Source: Stromatinia cepivora (Eukaryota; Ascomycota; Leotiomycetes; Helotiales; Sclerotiniaceae). From it: a stretch of 64,000 nt of DNA. Location of the stretch: assembly GCA_014898415.1 (NCBI GenBank), contig RCTD01000006.1:1116001-1180000 (forward strand), read 5' to 3'. Made by a program: the position numbers and the translations under genes. The notes beneath the pieces are model-generated. The model worked only from the letters and a program-made list of their open reading frames with translations, searched no databases and was not told the DNA's origin. Below, piece after piece: positions 23,770-34,848 of the stretch (position 1 is the first letter of the stretch; each line of letters begins with the position of its first letter).

Positions 23770-24582
23770 ATGTTGTTTTCTACTCAGAGTTTCTTCGTGG
23801 GGATGAGCTTGCTCTCCCTCGCACTAGCTGCCCCCGCCGTTCCAGGGTTAGTACCATATGCATATCGTCCTTTCTGATTTTTTCTAATATAACTACTCAG
23901 TGAGAGCACCCTCGAGAAGCGTGGTTTCTCGTGTGCCAGTCCTGTCGCTGGCCTTACTGCCACAGATTGCAAACATATGTCGACTATCGGGATGGCCGGC
24001 ATGGGAACAAATGCAAAGGCTGCCAATGGTGGAGTCTGGATCGGAAGCCAGGGACCCAACACATTTGCTTTCAGGAACAGTGCAAACGCTCCCGTCACTG
24101 TAATTGTCTGGACTCAAGCTGCTGGCGATTATCAAAGCTCTTTCATGAACGCCAGGAAGCCTCAAGTCTCATATTCATTAAACGCCGGTCAATCCATCAC
24201 CATATCCATGGCAAACGGAGTATCAGGCGGATTCGCTGGTCTTTATAATCAAAAGACTACTTTGAGCCAGTATGGTCAAATCTTCAATACTTGGGGAGAA
24301 TTCACCACCGGTGCCTATGCCACCGTAGACGTTTCTCGCGAGGTCCACATGGGTGGCAATGCTATGTCCATCCAAGTCGGCAGTTGCACCTCCAATATGT
24401 CCAAGTGTGTCTTCACTTGCAAGAGCGGAAATACCTGCGGTAATGCGGGGACGTATTCTTTGATCAATTGTGCGGCGGGAAGTCAGACGGGTGCTACTTT
24501 TGGTCTTGCGGATGGTCAACCGTCGGGTGGTTGTCAGGGGTTCAATAATGGTGGGAAGGTGTCGGTTACTTTTTCGGATTAG
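23770..24582 (+). CDS. Secreted 8-cysteine protein, effector candidate
   Basis: Exons 23770-23846 and 23901-24582 give 252 aa. Residues 1 to about 20 are a signal peptide (hydrophobic core MSLLSLALAAPA), followed shortly by LEKR, a Kex2-type processing site. The mature part is Gly/Ser/Thr/Asn-rich with 8 cysteines (SCAS, DCKH, SCTS, KCVF, TCKS, TCGN, NCAA, GCQG), likely four disulfides. No enzyme motif is seen. The central region (GVWIGSQGPN...VIVWTQAAGDY) looks like a beta-rich fold and is faintly like Asp f 4-type allergens, but I would not assign it. The gene has a clear TATA box and lies alone in a gene-poor tract, typical for secreted virulence-related or cell-wall proteins. The function is unknown. 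Confidence 0.85.
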
Positions 24583-25773
24583 TGTTTTATATTTTATTTT
24601 ATTTTATCTTCTTGGGTGGTGACTTTTTTTGTGGTTATAGGTAGAGTTACTTATGAGTAGATGGAAAGTCGGGAAATCTTTTCGTGTATTGTTATTTGGG
24701 GTTACAGTGTATAACTACCATTGAGGGAGTATCTGGGAGTCATGGGAATGTAGATGTAAGATACCAATGACTGTATTTAACCAATTTAAAGATTTTTCTG
24801 GTAGCCAAATTCATTAGTGTCTTTCCTTAATCTTAATATGTAATTTCGTGAATAAACATCGTTCCGCTAATTTTTTGCTTGCATTTGATTTGTTTGGTTG
24901 CTGTGGGTGGGAGATGTTTGATATTTTTGGTGATCTTGTATGCTTGTTGAGTCATTATATAAAAATGTAATTTTGGATGCAGTTGGACGAGATGTAACTT
25001 TGGTAAGATCTTACAAACAAAACTTGTGAGGGTGACTCGATTTCTTATGGTAAACTTAAAATATTATTCACAGAGTTGCAAGTTTGCGTGAGTATCCTTA
25101 ATTAGTAAGAATCTTGCATTGAATTAGTCATATCAATATGTATTCCAGTGTGATGACAGATATATTTCAGAATTTATCTGTCAGGGAATGTACATAAAAG
25201 TTTAACTTTAAGGAAAGAAAGGAAAGGAAATGACAGCCCCTCATTTCGTAACCCCCGCAAATAACGTGCTACTTCTCAGTCTGGCTGAGTATTTGATGGT
25301 GTATGTAAGAAATAAATGGGCCGCTGGTCCCCGCCAATATATTGTCTTCCAGCTCAGCTGAGAATGTGTTGTGTATGAGTTGAAAGGGAAAGAAGGGAGA
25401 AAGGAAAGGAGGGAAAAAAGATAAAGGGGCTCTAAAGGAAGCTCGAAACGGTCGGTGGCGTTGAAGAAAGCTCGAATATCGCTGGTGGTATGTAGTGCAG
25501 TATGCCGTGAGCGAGATGTGTAAGGCAAAGACCAATGTTGGCGATCTGGCTCAAGTGAAGAAAAGAGGTTCGGCGAAGAGATGGGGATTGTGGGTTTATG
25601 AGGAAGATTAATTCGAGTTGGGCAAATAGTCTTTTTTGTTGATCAGAATTAGCAACATAAACACGAATAAGATTAGGATATCTATCACATCATACCTTAT
25701 CACTACAGAGACTCTCAACACCTTCAGAGTCCGACCCAAGAAGACAATCACCACAAACCAGAGAAGAATCCAT
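24583..25773. other. Gene-poor stretch
   Basis: It holds the 3' UTR of the secreted protein gene and then no supported gene. Short open frames at 25241-25535 on the reverse strand are low-complexity and unconvincing. Confidence 0.45.
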
Positions 25774-26016
25774 TCATTTTTTCATTTCCCCCCCGCCCAG
25801 ATTATTAAGTCGCTTAAAATATGGATTACACCATCCATGATTTGGTTCCGATTTAATCTCAGTCCATGTTGTGGGATTTTTGTTCGGACAATCCTTAGGG
25901 AAAAAGAGAGGCAAGAATTTGTGGTGTCGGGCTTTGCTGCAGGGTTTTATCTCGTTTTTGTGTGCGAGTCGCGTTTTGAGACAGTGGTTGCATTGGAAAC
26001 TGGTTCGGGTACACAT
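25774..26016 (-). CDS. Small Cys-rich protein, paralogue 1
   Basis: A single-exon frame of 80 aa starting MCTRTSFQCNHC. It shares a layout with the gene at 26300-26560: MC near the start, CxxC at about residues 9-12, a further Cys, then PLFFPKDCPNKNP, which matches PLFYPRDCQNKDP there. The spacing suggests a small zinc-binding fold. There is no signal peptide. A possible C-terminal Cys pair is incomplete here (HGWCNPYF against GGICQSCYG in the paralogue), so this copy may be decaying. The family is not one I recognise. Confidence 0.55.
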   Translation of the reverse strand: MCTRTSFQCNHCLKTRLAHKNEIKPCSKARHHKFLPLFFPKDCPNKNPTTWTEIKSEPNHGWCNPYFKRLNNLGGGEMKK

Positions 26017-26299
26017 GGTTGTTGTTTTGTGTTGGAGGGGGATTTTGTGGTTATGGTTGTGGTTCTTGTTGTTGTTTCGTGTTTTTTGTTGGGGTATTGA
26101 GTTATGGGGGTTGTTTGTTAATTGCTGAAGGAGAAGGAGAGGAAGAAGAAGAAGAGGGGAGGAGATTGGGAGGTGCTACGACTGAAGTGACCAAAGGTCC
26201 TGGTAGGCTCTGCGGAAATGACTCAATCATAATGTAAATGTAAATCTTTCCATGTATTCACACATTTTGACGATTCGTATGAGTCTTGTGGTTGACCAG

Positions 26300-26560
26300 T
26301 CATTGCGCATCTTGAGCCGGAGAACTGTCCTCTAACAGGCCACCCTCACCTGCCTCGGCCATTTCTTCCCCATAGCAAGATTGACAAATACCACCCCTCC
26401 CTTCACTCTCAAACTTCTGTATCGGATCAGGGTCTTTGTTTTGGCAGTCCCGCGGGTAAAAGAGGGGTGTATATTCGTGGCCTATGGCTACGAAGCAGAA
26501 ATCGGTCTCAGTTCTGATATTGGCGCACTTCTTGCAGTGATATTCGAATTGCTGGCACAT
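26300..26560 (-). CDS. Small Cys-rich protein, paralogue 2
   Basis: An 86-aa frame starting MCQQFEYHCKKCANIRTETD. Cys pairs CKKC and CQSC bracket a conserved PLFYPRDCQNKDP motif, an arrangement suggestive of a zinc ribbon. An acidic tail follows. It lies 283 bp from paralogue 1 on the same strand, so the two look like a local duplication. No signal peptide or known domain is seen. Conservation of the pattern between the two diverged copies argues that both frames are or were real. Confidence 0.6.
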   Translation of the reverse strand: MCQQFEYHCKKCANIRTETDFCFVAIGHEYTPLFYPRDCQNKDPDPIQKFESEGRGGICQSCYGEEMAEAGEGGLLEDSSPAQDAQ

Positions 26561-27713
26561 GGCTTTTTATCGGTAGAGTTGATGTTGTATGTTCTCGTTG
26601 AGTTGTTGAAGTATTGATGTTTTGAAGAAGAGGGAGCGCAGAGATGCAGATTGGGATTTATTGCGAATTAAATAATAACCGGCTAGTGCTGGCCTCGAGG
26701 AATGATTCAATTATATATTTATAAGAAAAAATTTGGCATATATTCATATGTCTTGACGGTTTTCTGAAAGTATTATGGAGGATTACTCGGTCAATTCACC
26801 CAGAGAGACAATGACGGATAAATATCATTGTGTCATGCCGGGTAGATCTGACTGCTTCAATTCATGGTAAAATGAAGTTTCTAGCGGTACAGTAGACCAT
26901 GACTATTGTTTAATGTCTGCACAGCTAACATGTGAGTGAATATTCAGTGCCCATGATATTATGAAGTTTGACTTGACGTTCTTGTTTTCTTGTCGTAGAA
27001 TTTTATAGAATCCGGAAGTGGAATATGACTTGATGCTTGGAAGAATGATTAAAAGAGAAGGAACTGATAGCTATGAAGTGTTGAAGCCATTCATGTTGGT
27101 AATTTCGGGTTTAGAAAATGCTTTGATTCACTCCGTTGGTATCGAACCACCGGCCATTCATATTGAGCTCGGTCAGCTTAGTCGATTACATATATGATTA
27201 GTTAGTTGTGCCATCACTTCCATCAAATAAATCTGAAGCTCTTGACTTGTATCAGCATTCTTTAATTCGCGCATTCTACAGTGGTTATTCCTTCTTCCAC
27301 GAAATCTGATTCAGTTTTGTGTTGTTGCCACTTATTTGGTTTGAGCAGATTTGAAGATGTTTTCCATTTTCGTGATGTGAATCAATTTGGAGAATCAATG
27401 CCTTTGCGGTCTCCGTTGCGGGAATAAGGACTGTAACTATTCGCAGCAAGAACATTTTTATAGATGCAGGGACCCAAATCACAGTATATCTGTAAGGATT
27501 AAAGATCACGAACTAGATGATATGAAGTGATAATTGTTTTATATTCCAAAGCTTGAATAACATGTACAAAAGAACTATTTGTTTCCTTCATTTCCCGCCC
27601 TTAACCATGCATCCCGTACACACAACGCCTTCATACATTGTCGCTTGCAAATGCCGTATTTCATTCCAAAGTTTCGATACCAAAATATCACAGTAGAGCA
27701 AAACACAATATTC
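26561..27713. other. Gene-poor stretch between small Cys-rich genes
   Basis: Nothing supported here. Several short open frames exist on both strands without recognisable features. Confidence 0.45.
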
Positions 27714-28025
27714 TCAAAGTCGCACATAACCATTATTTCTCTTTCCCTTTCCCCTCCTTTCCAAAATCCACCGCGGTGTCAAACGTGCACCAATACCCGG
27801 ATGAAGCCGGCGGTATGTTTTCTCACACTCTGGACAAAGATGTTTAGGAGAAATATCTTTAATACCTCTGTTGAGCTCTACTAGACCTGTTGGACAAGGG
27901 CATGATGTTTCATTGCCTGCGCCTGGACCCGAGTGATAGATCCCATAGCCTTTACTATGTGCTACTTTATGGGGACAGCACTTGAATCTATAGAGGAATT
28001 CTCTGGACGAAGAGTCTGTAGACAT
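27714..28025 (-). CDS. Small Cys-rich basic protein
   Basis: A 103-aa frame starting MSTDSSSREFLYRFKCCPHK. Cysteines occur as CC, CPC and CPEC, with a basic C-terminus (ERRGKGKRNNG). It resembles the two Cys-rich genes at 25.8-26.6 kb in size, strand and Cys-pair style, but the sequence does not align clearly. Possibly a zinc-binding peptide of a lineage-specific family. There is no signal peptide. Unsupported by any known domain. Confidence 0.45.
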   Translation of the reverse strand: MSTDSSSREFLYRFKCCPHKVAHSKGYGIYHSGPGAGNETSCPCPTGLVELNRGIKDISPKHLCPECEKTYRRLHPGIGARLTPRWILERRGKGKRNNGYVRL

Positions 28026-30060
28026 TACTTTTCTTGGAGTTTTTGAGATTGAGAGGCATAATGTCCTACTAAGCGTTTGGTTGATTTAGAAGTTGGGGCA
28101 TCCCTCTATTATTTAGGACATGAGAGATCCGTGAAGAAGCGGAGTTTTGCAAAGACTATTCACAATTATGGCATATAGCTAAACTAAACAGTGTGATTAT
28201 TGGACGCTACAGTTGTATCACAGCTAAAAGTTGTTTGTGGATTCCGAATCACCTCACCCATGATTAGTGCCCCACTTCTCCACTCCCCTGAGCTTCGGTC
28301 CTCGCTAAACATCCTGCTTTCTCCAATGCTTAATAAATTCTACATTTTTCTTTCAGTAGGATTCTAAGAATGGGAAGCCATATATGAAAGCTTAAAAATA
28401 CGACGATGAATTTTTCTCGTGGAGGGGTGATATGAAAAACAGGAGTTTGTCTATGGTGGTAAATACCCGAAACGCAGTGACCAATATATTCAATAATAGA
28501 CTGCAGTTGAACAACAATAAAGGATTTTCGAAACTGGAACCATTTAAAACATTCGAATCATTTAAATTTTTAAGTTCACTTCGAATACTAAATTGTTTTT
28601 AGATGTTGAAAGCTCATATATAGTCTGCTAATCCGGATTATTGGACCCCCTGAAGGTGATTCGCGAAGCAATATCTGAAAGGTGCCTCGTAGGCATGGGG
28701 GAACTTGCCACACATCTGTAGCCAATAAGCTTGTGTCGTTTGGCTGAATTCACCTTCTCATTCATTCTGGGATCTACCAAGAGCTTTGTTGCGTGGCTTT
28801 AGAAATTAGAACGGCTAATACAGAGCCATTTCATATTTGACTCAATTAAACATCGCTTCAAACAACACTGACAGTCTGAGTAGATGCTAAATTGGCTGCG
28901 TGATTGTACTTGTGCAGATATACAACACTTTGGAAAGGACGAACGAATTTTCTTCCGATCTTGCTTAGGCTGCACAGAAATAACCCGCAACCCACAGGCA
29001 CCCGTGGATAATCCGCTCTGTGGGCTACCCATTAAAGCTACTACCTGCCCTGTATGAATTATCTACAAATTATCTACAATTAATTCATCAATCTATACAT
29101 AAATATAATTTGTATAATTTATAAGTAATTTATGAAAATATTTAAGATTAGTATAAAAATTAATATAATCTGAATAAATTATCTATAGATTGTTTATAAA
29201 ATATTCATAAATTATCTACAAATTATACAAACTATATCTATTCATAGATTGATAAACTATCTGCGGATAACTCACGGATAAACCATAAATACCCATTCAG
29301 ATTCTTCAATTATCCACCCTACAAACGGATTACCCATAAATAACCCATTAAAGCCATAACCCGCCCAGCGGGTACCCATTGCGTAGCCTAGTCTTGCTTG
29401 CCACTGTCAAATTAAAGCAGTTGTTGGATTAGTGAGTATACAATATCCTTAGAAATGCGAGGAAGATATGAGTACTCTGCTGGCCATCCAAGATCGAGTA
29501 GCTGTTACTCTAGCGACTAGATCTCATTTCTGAAGCTGTATACTTTTTGCAGCTCTGTACTTTTGGTGATATGCAACAAAGCTTCGCAATGGGCTAGCGA
29601 ATACCCGACTAATTTTGCTGGTCACTAGAATCTGAGAAGCTCTTGCGGCAATGCTAGATTAGCTGCCATATATTCTTTGGAAATTGCAACAAACCTCCGG
29701 GAAATCATCGCCAAAATCTCTGGCCACTCATATTTCAAGTGGATCCTGTCCTAGTGAGTAGATGCTAAACTAGTGGCTGTAAAATTTTTGTAGATGTGCA
29801 ACAAAGTTGTTGAAATTTCTGGTAGTCGTTATCGGAAGTGCATTAAGAAATTCACTTATTGAGAGTATTTGGTTTCATCTACCCGTTCTTTCGGCTTCTA
29901 CGCTTGGTAGATATTTTCCAATGGAATGCAATGAGCTGGGTTAATGAAAAGGATAGAATGACAGAGAATGGATCGGGATATCAGATTGAGTTGAGATATC
30001 TTGCATCTACTAATACAGTTCCAAAGTTCACTATTTACCTTAGCAAACAACCACCAATCA
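28026..30060. other. Gene-poor stretch with diverged repeats
   Basis: No supported gene. At about 29050-29290 it is AT-rich and built from variants of AATTATCTACAAATTATAC. The motif ACCCATTAAAGC occurs on both sides of this patch (near 29028 and 29342). Four diverged copies of a GAGTAGATGCTAAAYTGGCTG...TGCAACAAAG-like unit lie at about 28878, 29500, 29650 and 29757. Confidence 0.5.
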
Positions 30061-31413
30061 TTAATCGTTTTTAATCACTTCCAACAATCTTCTTCCCTCC
30101 CACGGCCCATTCTCCAGATTTGGCGCACCCCAAACCTTCACCAATACCAAACCTACGCTCTCAATTAACTCCTTGAATTGTCTCTCTGTCCTTTCCAATG
30201 CCGAAAATCCACCCATCATTATCCAATCTGTACAAGCACTCTCGAATGGGGCATTCACTTCTTGCATCAAATTCTCATTGATCAATAACATACTGCCCTT
30301 CCCCATGGCGTCTCTAATCTGTTCAAGGATGACAGAAGCTTGTTTATCAGGCCAATCGTGTAAGACATTGGCAAGGAAATAAGCTTTGGCGTTTTGGACT
30401 GGCTGTGGGTTGAAGAAATCGTGGGGTTGAGCCTCGATGCCTTCGGGAAGTGAGCCTGGTGCCATACTAGAAATGACAACCGGTATATCTTGCACGATGA
30501 GTCTTCCCTGAATTTCTGGATTCGCTTCCTTAAAACGTATTAAATCATGCCCGATACCTCCTCCGATATCAACAATAAGTGGATCGATAGGCGATTCTGC
30601 AACGAGCTTTTCTGCAACGGGGAAATATTTGTACCATGCTGTACGACCAATATTACGTGGGATAGTCATTACGGTATTGAAAGCATTTTGGAGACGGGGT
30701 TGAGTAGCCATCCAGTCAAAACAGTGGAGTTCTGTTTGTCGAGCAAATTGGAATGGGCCATTGAATGTATCATTGGGGTTCTTGTAGCCAGTTTTGGCGA
30801 AGTATGCTGGGAGAGAGGCTACTACTTCGTTTTGGGTTGTGCTAGGCGATTGTTAGATGCAAAGAAGATACTTGGAATTTAATGGCATATACAAATGGAT
30901 TATTCCCTGGCCGTATGTAGAGGATGTGACGAAAGCGCTTGCTAGTGGTGTTGGTTTGTAGGTTTCTCTGGCCGTTTCGACAAAGAAACCCATTCCCACT
31001 AGAAGTCTCATGACTCGAACTGCGAGAAAAATGAGTCTTTTGACAATTTTTAATACTAGCAACTTGGAACTTACCAACAAGCAACGTATCAGCATCTTTG
31101 GGAACAGCTAGATCCTCGGCTCGAATTTCTTTGCCGACGGCAGACAAAGTAGCTGCTGTATCAAATATTTCCATGTCAACTGCGAGCCTAAGTGCTACAG
31201 GTTGAAGTGACTAGAGACACATCAGAAGCCATTCGAGTATAGAAACGCAACACTTACGGAGAAGATCATCTTCATCAACTTATCCCTAGGACCCTCCAAG
31301 CTTGATTGAAGTTTCCCACAAGCATTAAGAAGCTTTCCTCGATCTTCTTCATTTAATTCACTAGCTTTGCCAGTAGCGGCATTGATAGAATTTATAAGCT
31401 CGGAGACGCTCAT
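30061..31413 (-). CDS. SAM-dependent O-methyltransferase, family 2
   Basis: Transfers a methyl group from S-adenosylmethionine to a hydroxyl of a small molecule, usually an aromatic secondary metabolite. Exons 31258-31413, 31075-31210, 30893-31019 and 30061-30841 give 1200 nt and 399 aa, the normal size for fungal class II O-methyltransferases. The N-terminal half is helical and dimerisation-like. The SAM-binding motif VDIGGGIGHD lies at residues 230-239, an acidic SAM-ribose contact follows (QDIP), and the catalytic histidine is in LHDWPDK at about 301. A later acidic segment (LINENLMQE) matches the family. Residues needed for activity are present. No polyketide synthase or oxidase lies nearby, so it does not belong to an obvious biosynthetic cluster. 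The product is unknown. Confidence 0.93.
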
Positions 31414-33281
31414 GATGAAGACTGCTCACTTGAAATGGTGCTTGAAGTGGTGATAGATAATGACCCACGTGATACCGAATTCAAGAGAGTACGTTTCAAG
31501 TCACTCCGATTGTAAGAAAATAAAAACTTCAGTTATAACATAGAAAGTAAGAGTATTATGAGAAGTATGCACCAAGCTCTGTAGACAGGGAGATATACTT
31601 TCGTTATATCCGTAGACGTGATAACTCCGCGCTCGTCCCGACCTCCGCGAAACCTTTATGCCCGCCGGACTTTCCCGTCATCAAAAAATTGGGTCAAAAT
31701 GAAGGAGTCTGACAAAGACCGGAACCAGGGCTTTTCTTCCGGGTGTTTGACGTGTGTCAAATCAGAAGTCATCTTGAAATAGAATAGATATATCGCTTAG
31801 GTAAATAGGCCGAGAGATCTTTGCACGTTTGCAGCGCATTTGCGCTAGACCTAACTTAATGCTAGCGTATTTCAAAGCACGTGGCACCCTCATGTAAGCG
31901 ATTTTATGGTAAGCTTACATACAACGTGATAATACTTTTTCAAATAATTTTACGAGCAACTCATTTAGCTGCATCGATGATATTGTTCTTATTATTTCAA
32001 ACTTCATCTCGAGTTATTCAAAGGATTCGATGAACGGCGTCAACCTACCTAGTACTCATTCTTGGCGGTACTCTTGCTTCTGGGAGAAGAGAAGCGGGGG
32101 AAAGCTCAAGTCCCCTCGGTAGGTTATTGTATATTGCCTGCGGCTCTAAACTTAAAGAGCTAGGTCAACATCGACCATGACCGCTACTGTAAATTCTCTT
32201 GGTCAGCCTCAATCATTCCCCCGCATGTTCATAACTCAAAAACTTGGTATCCTGCTATTATTAGGTCGATTATGGCCTGAAGAGACTAGAATTACTGTCA
32301 GGTTGTGTCTATCGGGATCACCGAAAGAATCACACCACCTCGATGAGGACCAGTCACCACATAGTTTGTGGGTCAAGGCAGACTCAATCGCTTTATTTCC
32401 AAAAACGGTTGGAAATATGAAAGCCAACCAAGAATTATAGTATCAATTCGGCAGGGCTTATATAAAAGATTTTCCGGAAATTATGAGCTGCGCCGTCTGC
32501 TTGCAGCTCTCCAAATATGATTAATTAAGCATATTTTTTGAGGAGCCCGTCAAGAATCAACCTCACAGCCTTATCACATAAATCCATCCTTCAATATATA
32601 TTGTCGAGCTTTGAACAGGTGCTCTCCAATGTTTTTTTCTCGTTTTTTTCTTGATTTGATTGGGTCGGATTTCGAATACTACAAATTATATGCCTGACCT
32701 TTGGAATATCAAAAGACAATGTTCATTGTTAGACTTCTGTATGTTTGTGGGGCCAGTGGAATCAATTACCATGAAAATTATCTCGAATATATCTGTCATT
32801 GAATAGAGGCTAATTAATACTTATTTTTGTCGGGTGAGATCAATGTGTTCGTTGCATTGTCTGCGAGTTTCTCCATTCGGACTTGGGGTGGCGAGTTTCT
32901 GCCAGCACAAGCATCGTAACGGGTAATGGCAGTGCAAGCTGCAGTTTGTTGTACAACAAACCACTCTTGCTCACACATGGAGTTCTCGGTACTACCCACT
33001 GATAGAACATATTCCCCATAAATTAGTAGCATACCAAAGTCTTGGTCCCCTTACTAGTAGTTTCAATAAAAGCCACTATTATCTTTGGTACCCTCCATAT
33101 CAGACTTGCCGGACAAGGCTCCCCAGATATCTCGCCTCCAGACTGTTCATACTTATCTCCTCCACATCCATGCCCGATACATGAAAACTCAAATCTACTC
33201 GCAGGCTCGGCTTTTATTCAATAAGATATCTCTGTTGAAAAATTTCTATCATCGATCATTTATCGGTCAAAGTCAATCAAA
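31414..33281. other. Long intergenic stretch
   Basis: It holds the promoter side of the methyltransferase and of the Cys-rich membrane protein. An 87-codon frame at 32177-32440 (+) and a 72-codon frame at 32814-33032 (-) start with ATG but have no recognisable feature. I see no convincing gene. Confidence 0.45.
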
Positions 33282-34431
33282 ATGTCTACAGATACTCCCA
33301 TGGGATCTTGCCCTCTAGGTGGTCTGTGGTATGTCTCGTTCTTTTCATAGAGTTCTAGCTGCTACTAAATCATTTTTACTTTCAGGTATATATGTGAAGT
33401 TCAATCACCAACATTTTTTGGATGTTGCCTAAGCGATCCATGCAACGGAATTGGTTGCCCTGAGGAGGATCTCACGGCTGCAGGAATGGGAACAGCAGGT
33501 GGCCCGGATGCTCCTAGCAACGATGGGTCATACTACCAAAATGCGGATTGCCCAAATGGTGGAGTTTGGTTTACTTGCTCCAAGCAGTCTCCGTCTTTTC
33601 AAGGTTGCTGTGACACTAGCAGTGGCTTCAATCCATGCCAAAAAAACGGTTGTCCCAAGGATAGGCTCTACGCTGCGGCATTCAACACCGTTCCAGCGAC
33701 AATTCCATCTGCTACCTCCTCTAAAATTTCGTCTTCCCCGGCCTCATCATCTTCAACTTTGTCCTCTTCAACCTCACCATCTTTAATAACAAATCCCACT
33801 GTTGACGCCAGTTCCACGTCACAAACTGCATCATCTCAAGCATTGGTAACAGCGAGCGGGATAGCAGATCCGATTGGACATAATTCAGATTCAAAACTAC
33901 CCATTCCTGCAATTGTAGGGGGTGCTATAGGCGGAGTTGTTGTTATCCTACTTGTACTCCTAACTGTCTTTTGCCTTCAACGACGCAGAAAGAGAGCTCC
34001 GCCGGTAGGATTAATTGAACCATATTATCAACCATCACAAGACATGTCTATGGCTAAAGTAACTACATCATCCTTCGTTTATGAGGCCAGTCCTCCAGAC
34101 GGTAAAGTAATCCCAAAAGGTAAGTTCTACTTCTGTAAAATGAAAAGATTTCGTATATACTAATTATTCATTAGGTTATCGTCCGATGTCACACACACCA
34201 TTGTCACCACCTCACAGTCCTGCTCCACCATACCAAACAGCACCTCAATCGCCAGAGCTCTCTAATTGCCATGAGATTGACTCTACAATTTTGAATGAAG
34301 TGGAATCTCCGCCCCTCCAGCAACGGCCATTTGCTTCTCGACCAGGGGCAGCGGAGATGCCAGATACTTCAGAAGATATTTGCCGAGCATCGCTGCCTCA
34401 AGTCTTAAAATTAGGGCCCGCTGGGACGTGA
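33282..34431 (+). CDS. Cys-rich single-pass membrane protein, tandem paralogue 1
   Basis: Exons 33282-33328, 33386-34119 and 34175-34431 give 345 aa. The N-terminus carries two copies of a Cys module: CPLGGLWYIC...FFGCC...PCNGIGCP...AA and CPNGGVWFTC...FQGCC...PCQKNGCP...AA. A Ser/Thr-rich stalk (about residues 130-205) follows, then one transmembrane helix (IVGGAIGGVVVILLVLLTVF), a basic stop-transfer RRRKR, and a Pro-rich cytosolic tail. This layout, module-stalk-TM-tail, is like fungal wall-stress sensors (Wsc/Mid2 style), but the Cys module is different from the WSC domain. No classical signal peptide is visible before the first module, which is odd for an exported N-terminus. The next gene encodes a paralogue. 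Confidence 0.85.
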
Positions 34432-34848
34432 GATAGACAAGAAACCGCTGGGACGCGTTCGGAAAAATAAGGGAGTTTCTTTGATTCCATTGTCTATTCG
34501 TTTCGGATCTGCTTCCAGGAAATACAACTACGTTATTATTCACACAACATTTATTTTAGTAATTATTACGGTGTTTCGGGTAGAATACCGAATATTTGAA
34601 TGGCATCATATGCAAGGAGGGTGAATAGATCGCTTGTGATCTTTTATTTTTATTCACAAATTTGACAACCTGTTCTTGGCCCGATCAACTTCTATTTCTT
34701 TCTCAAACTTTTCTTTGGTAGGAAGCGTACTGCAAATTAATCTCTCCTCAAGTAATATCTTCCAGCCTTTTCTTAATATTTCTTCCAGCTGCAGATACAA
34801 TAGAGTTCATCCAAACAACTTACCCTACCCAGTTCATGCTCTGGTGAT

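Noticed and set aside
25636..26128. Open frames on the + strand over the small Cys-rich gene
   Set aside because: Low-complexity Val/Leu/Cys-rich text with no conserved motif; the reverse strand has a conserved pattern shared with a neighbour.
32177..32440. 87-codon frame starting MTATVNSLGQPQSFP
   Set aside because: Real ATG but no domain, splice or paralogue support; too short to call.
32814..33032. 72-codon frame on the reverse strand in the promoter region of the Cys-rich membrane gene
   Set aside because: No domain or conserved motif, and it overlaps likely regulatory DNA.
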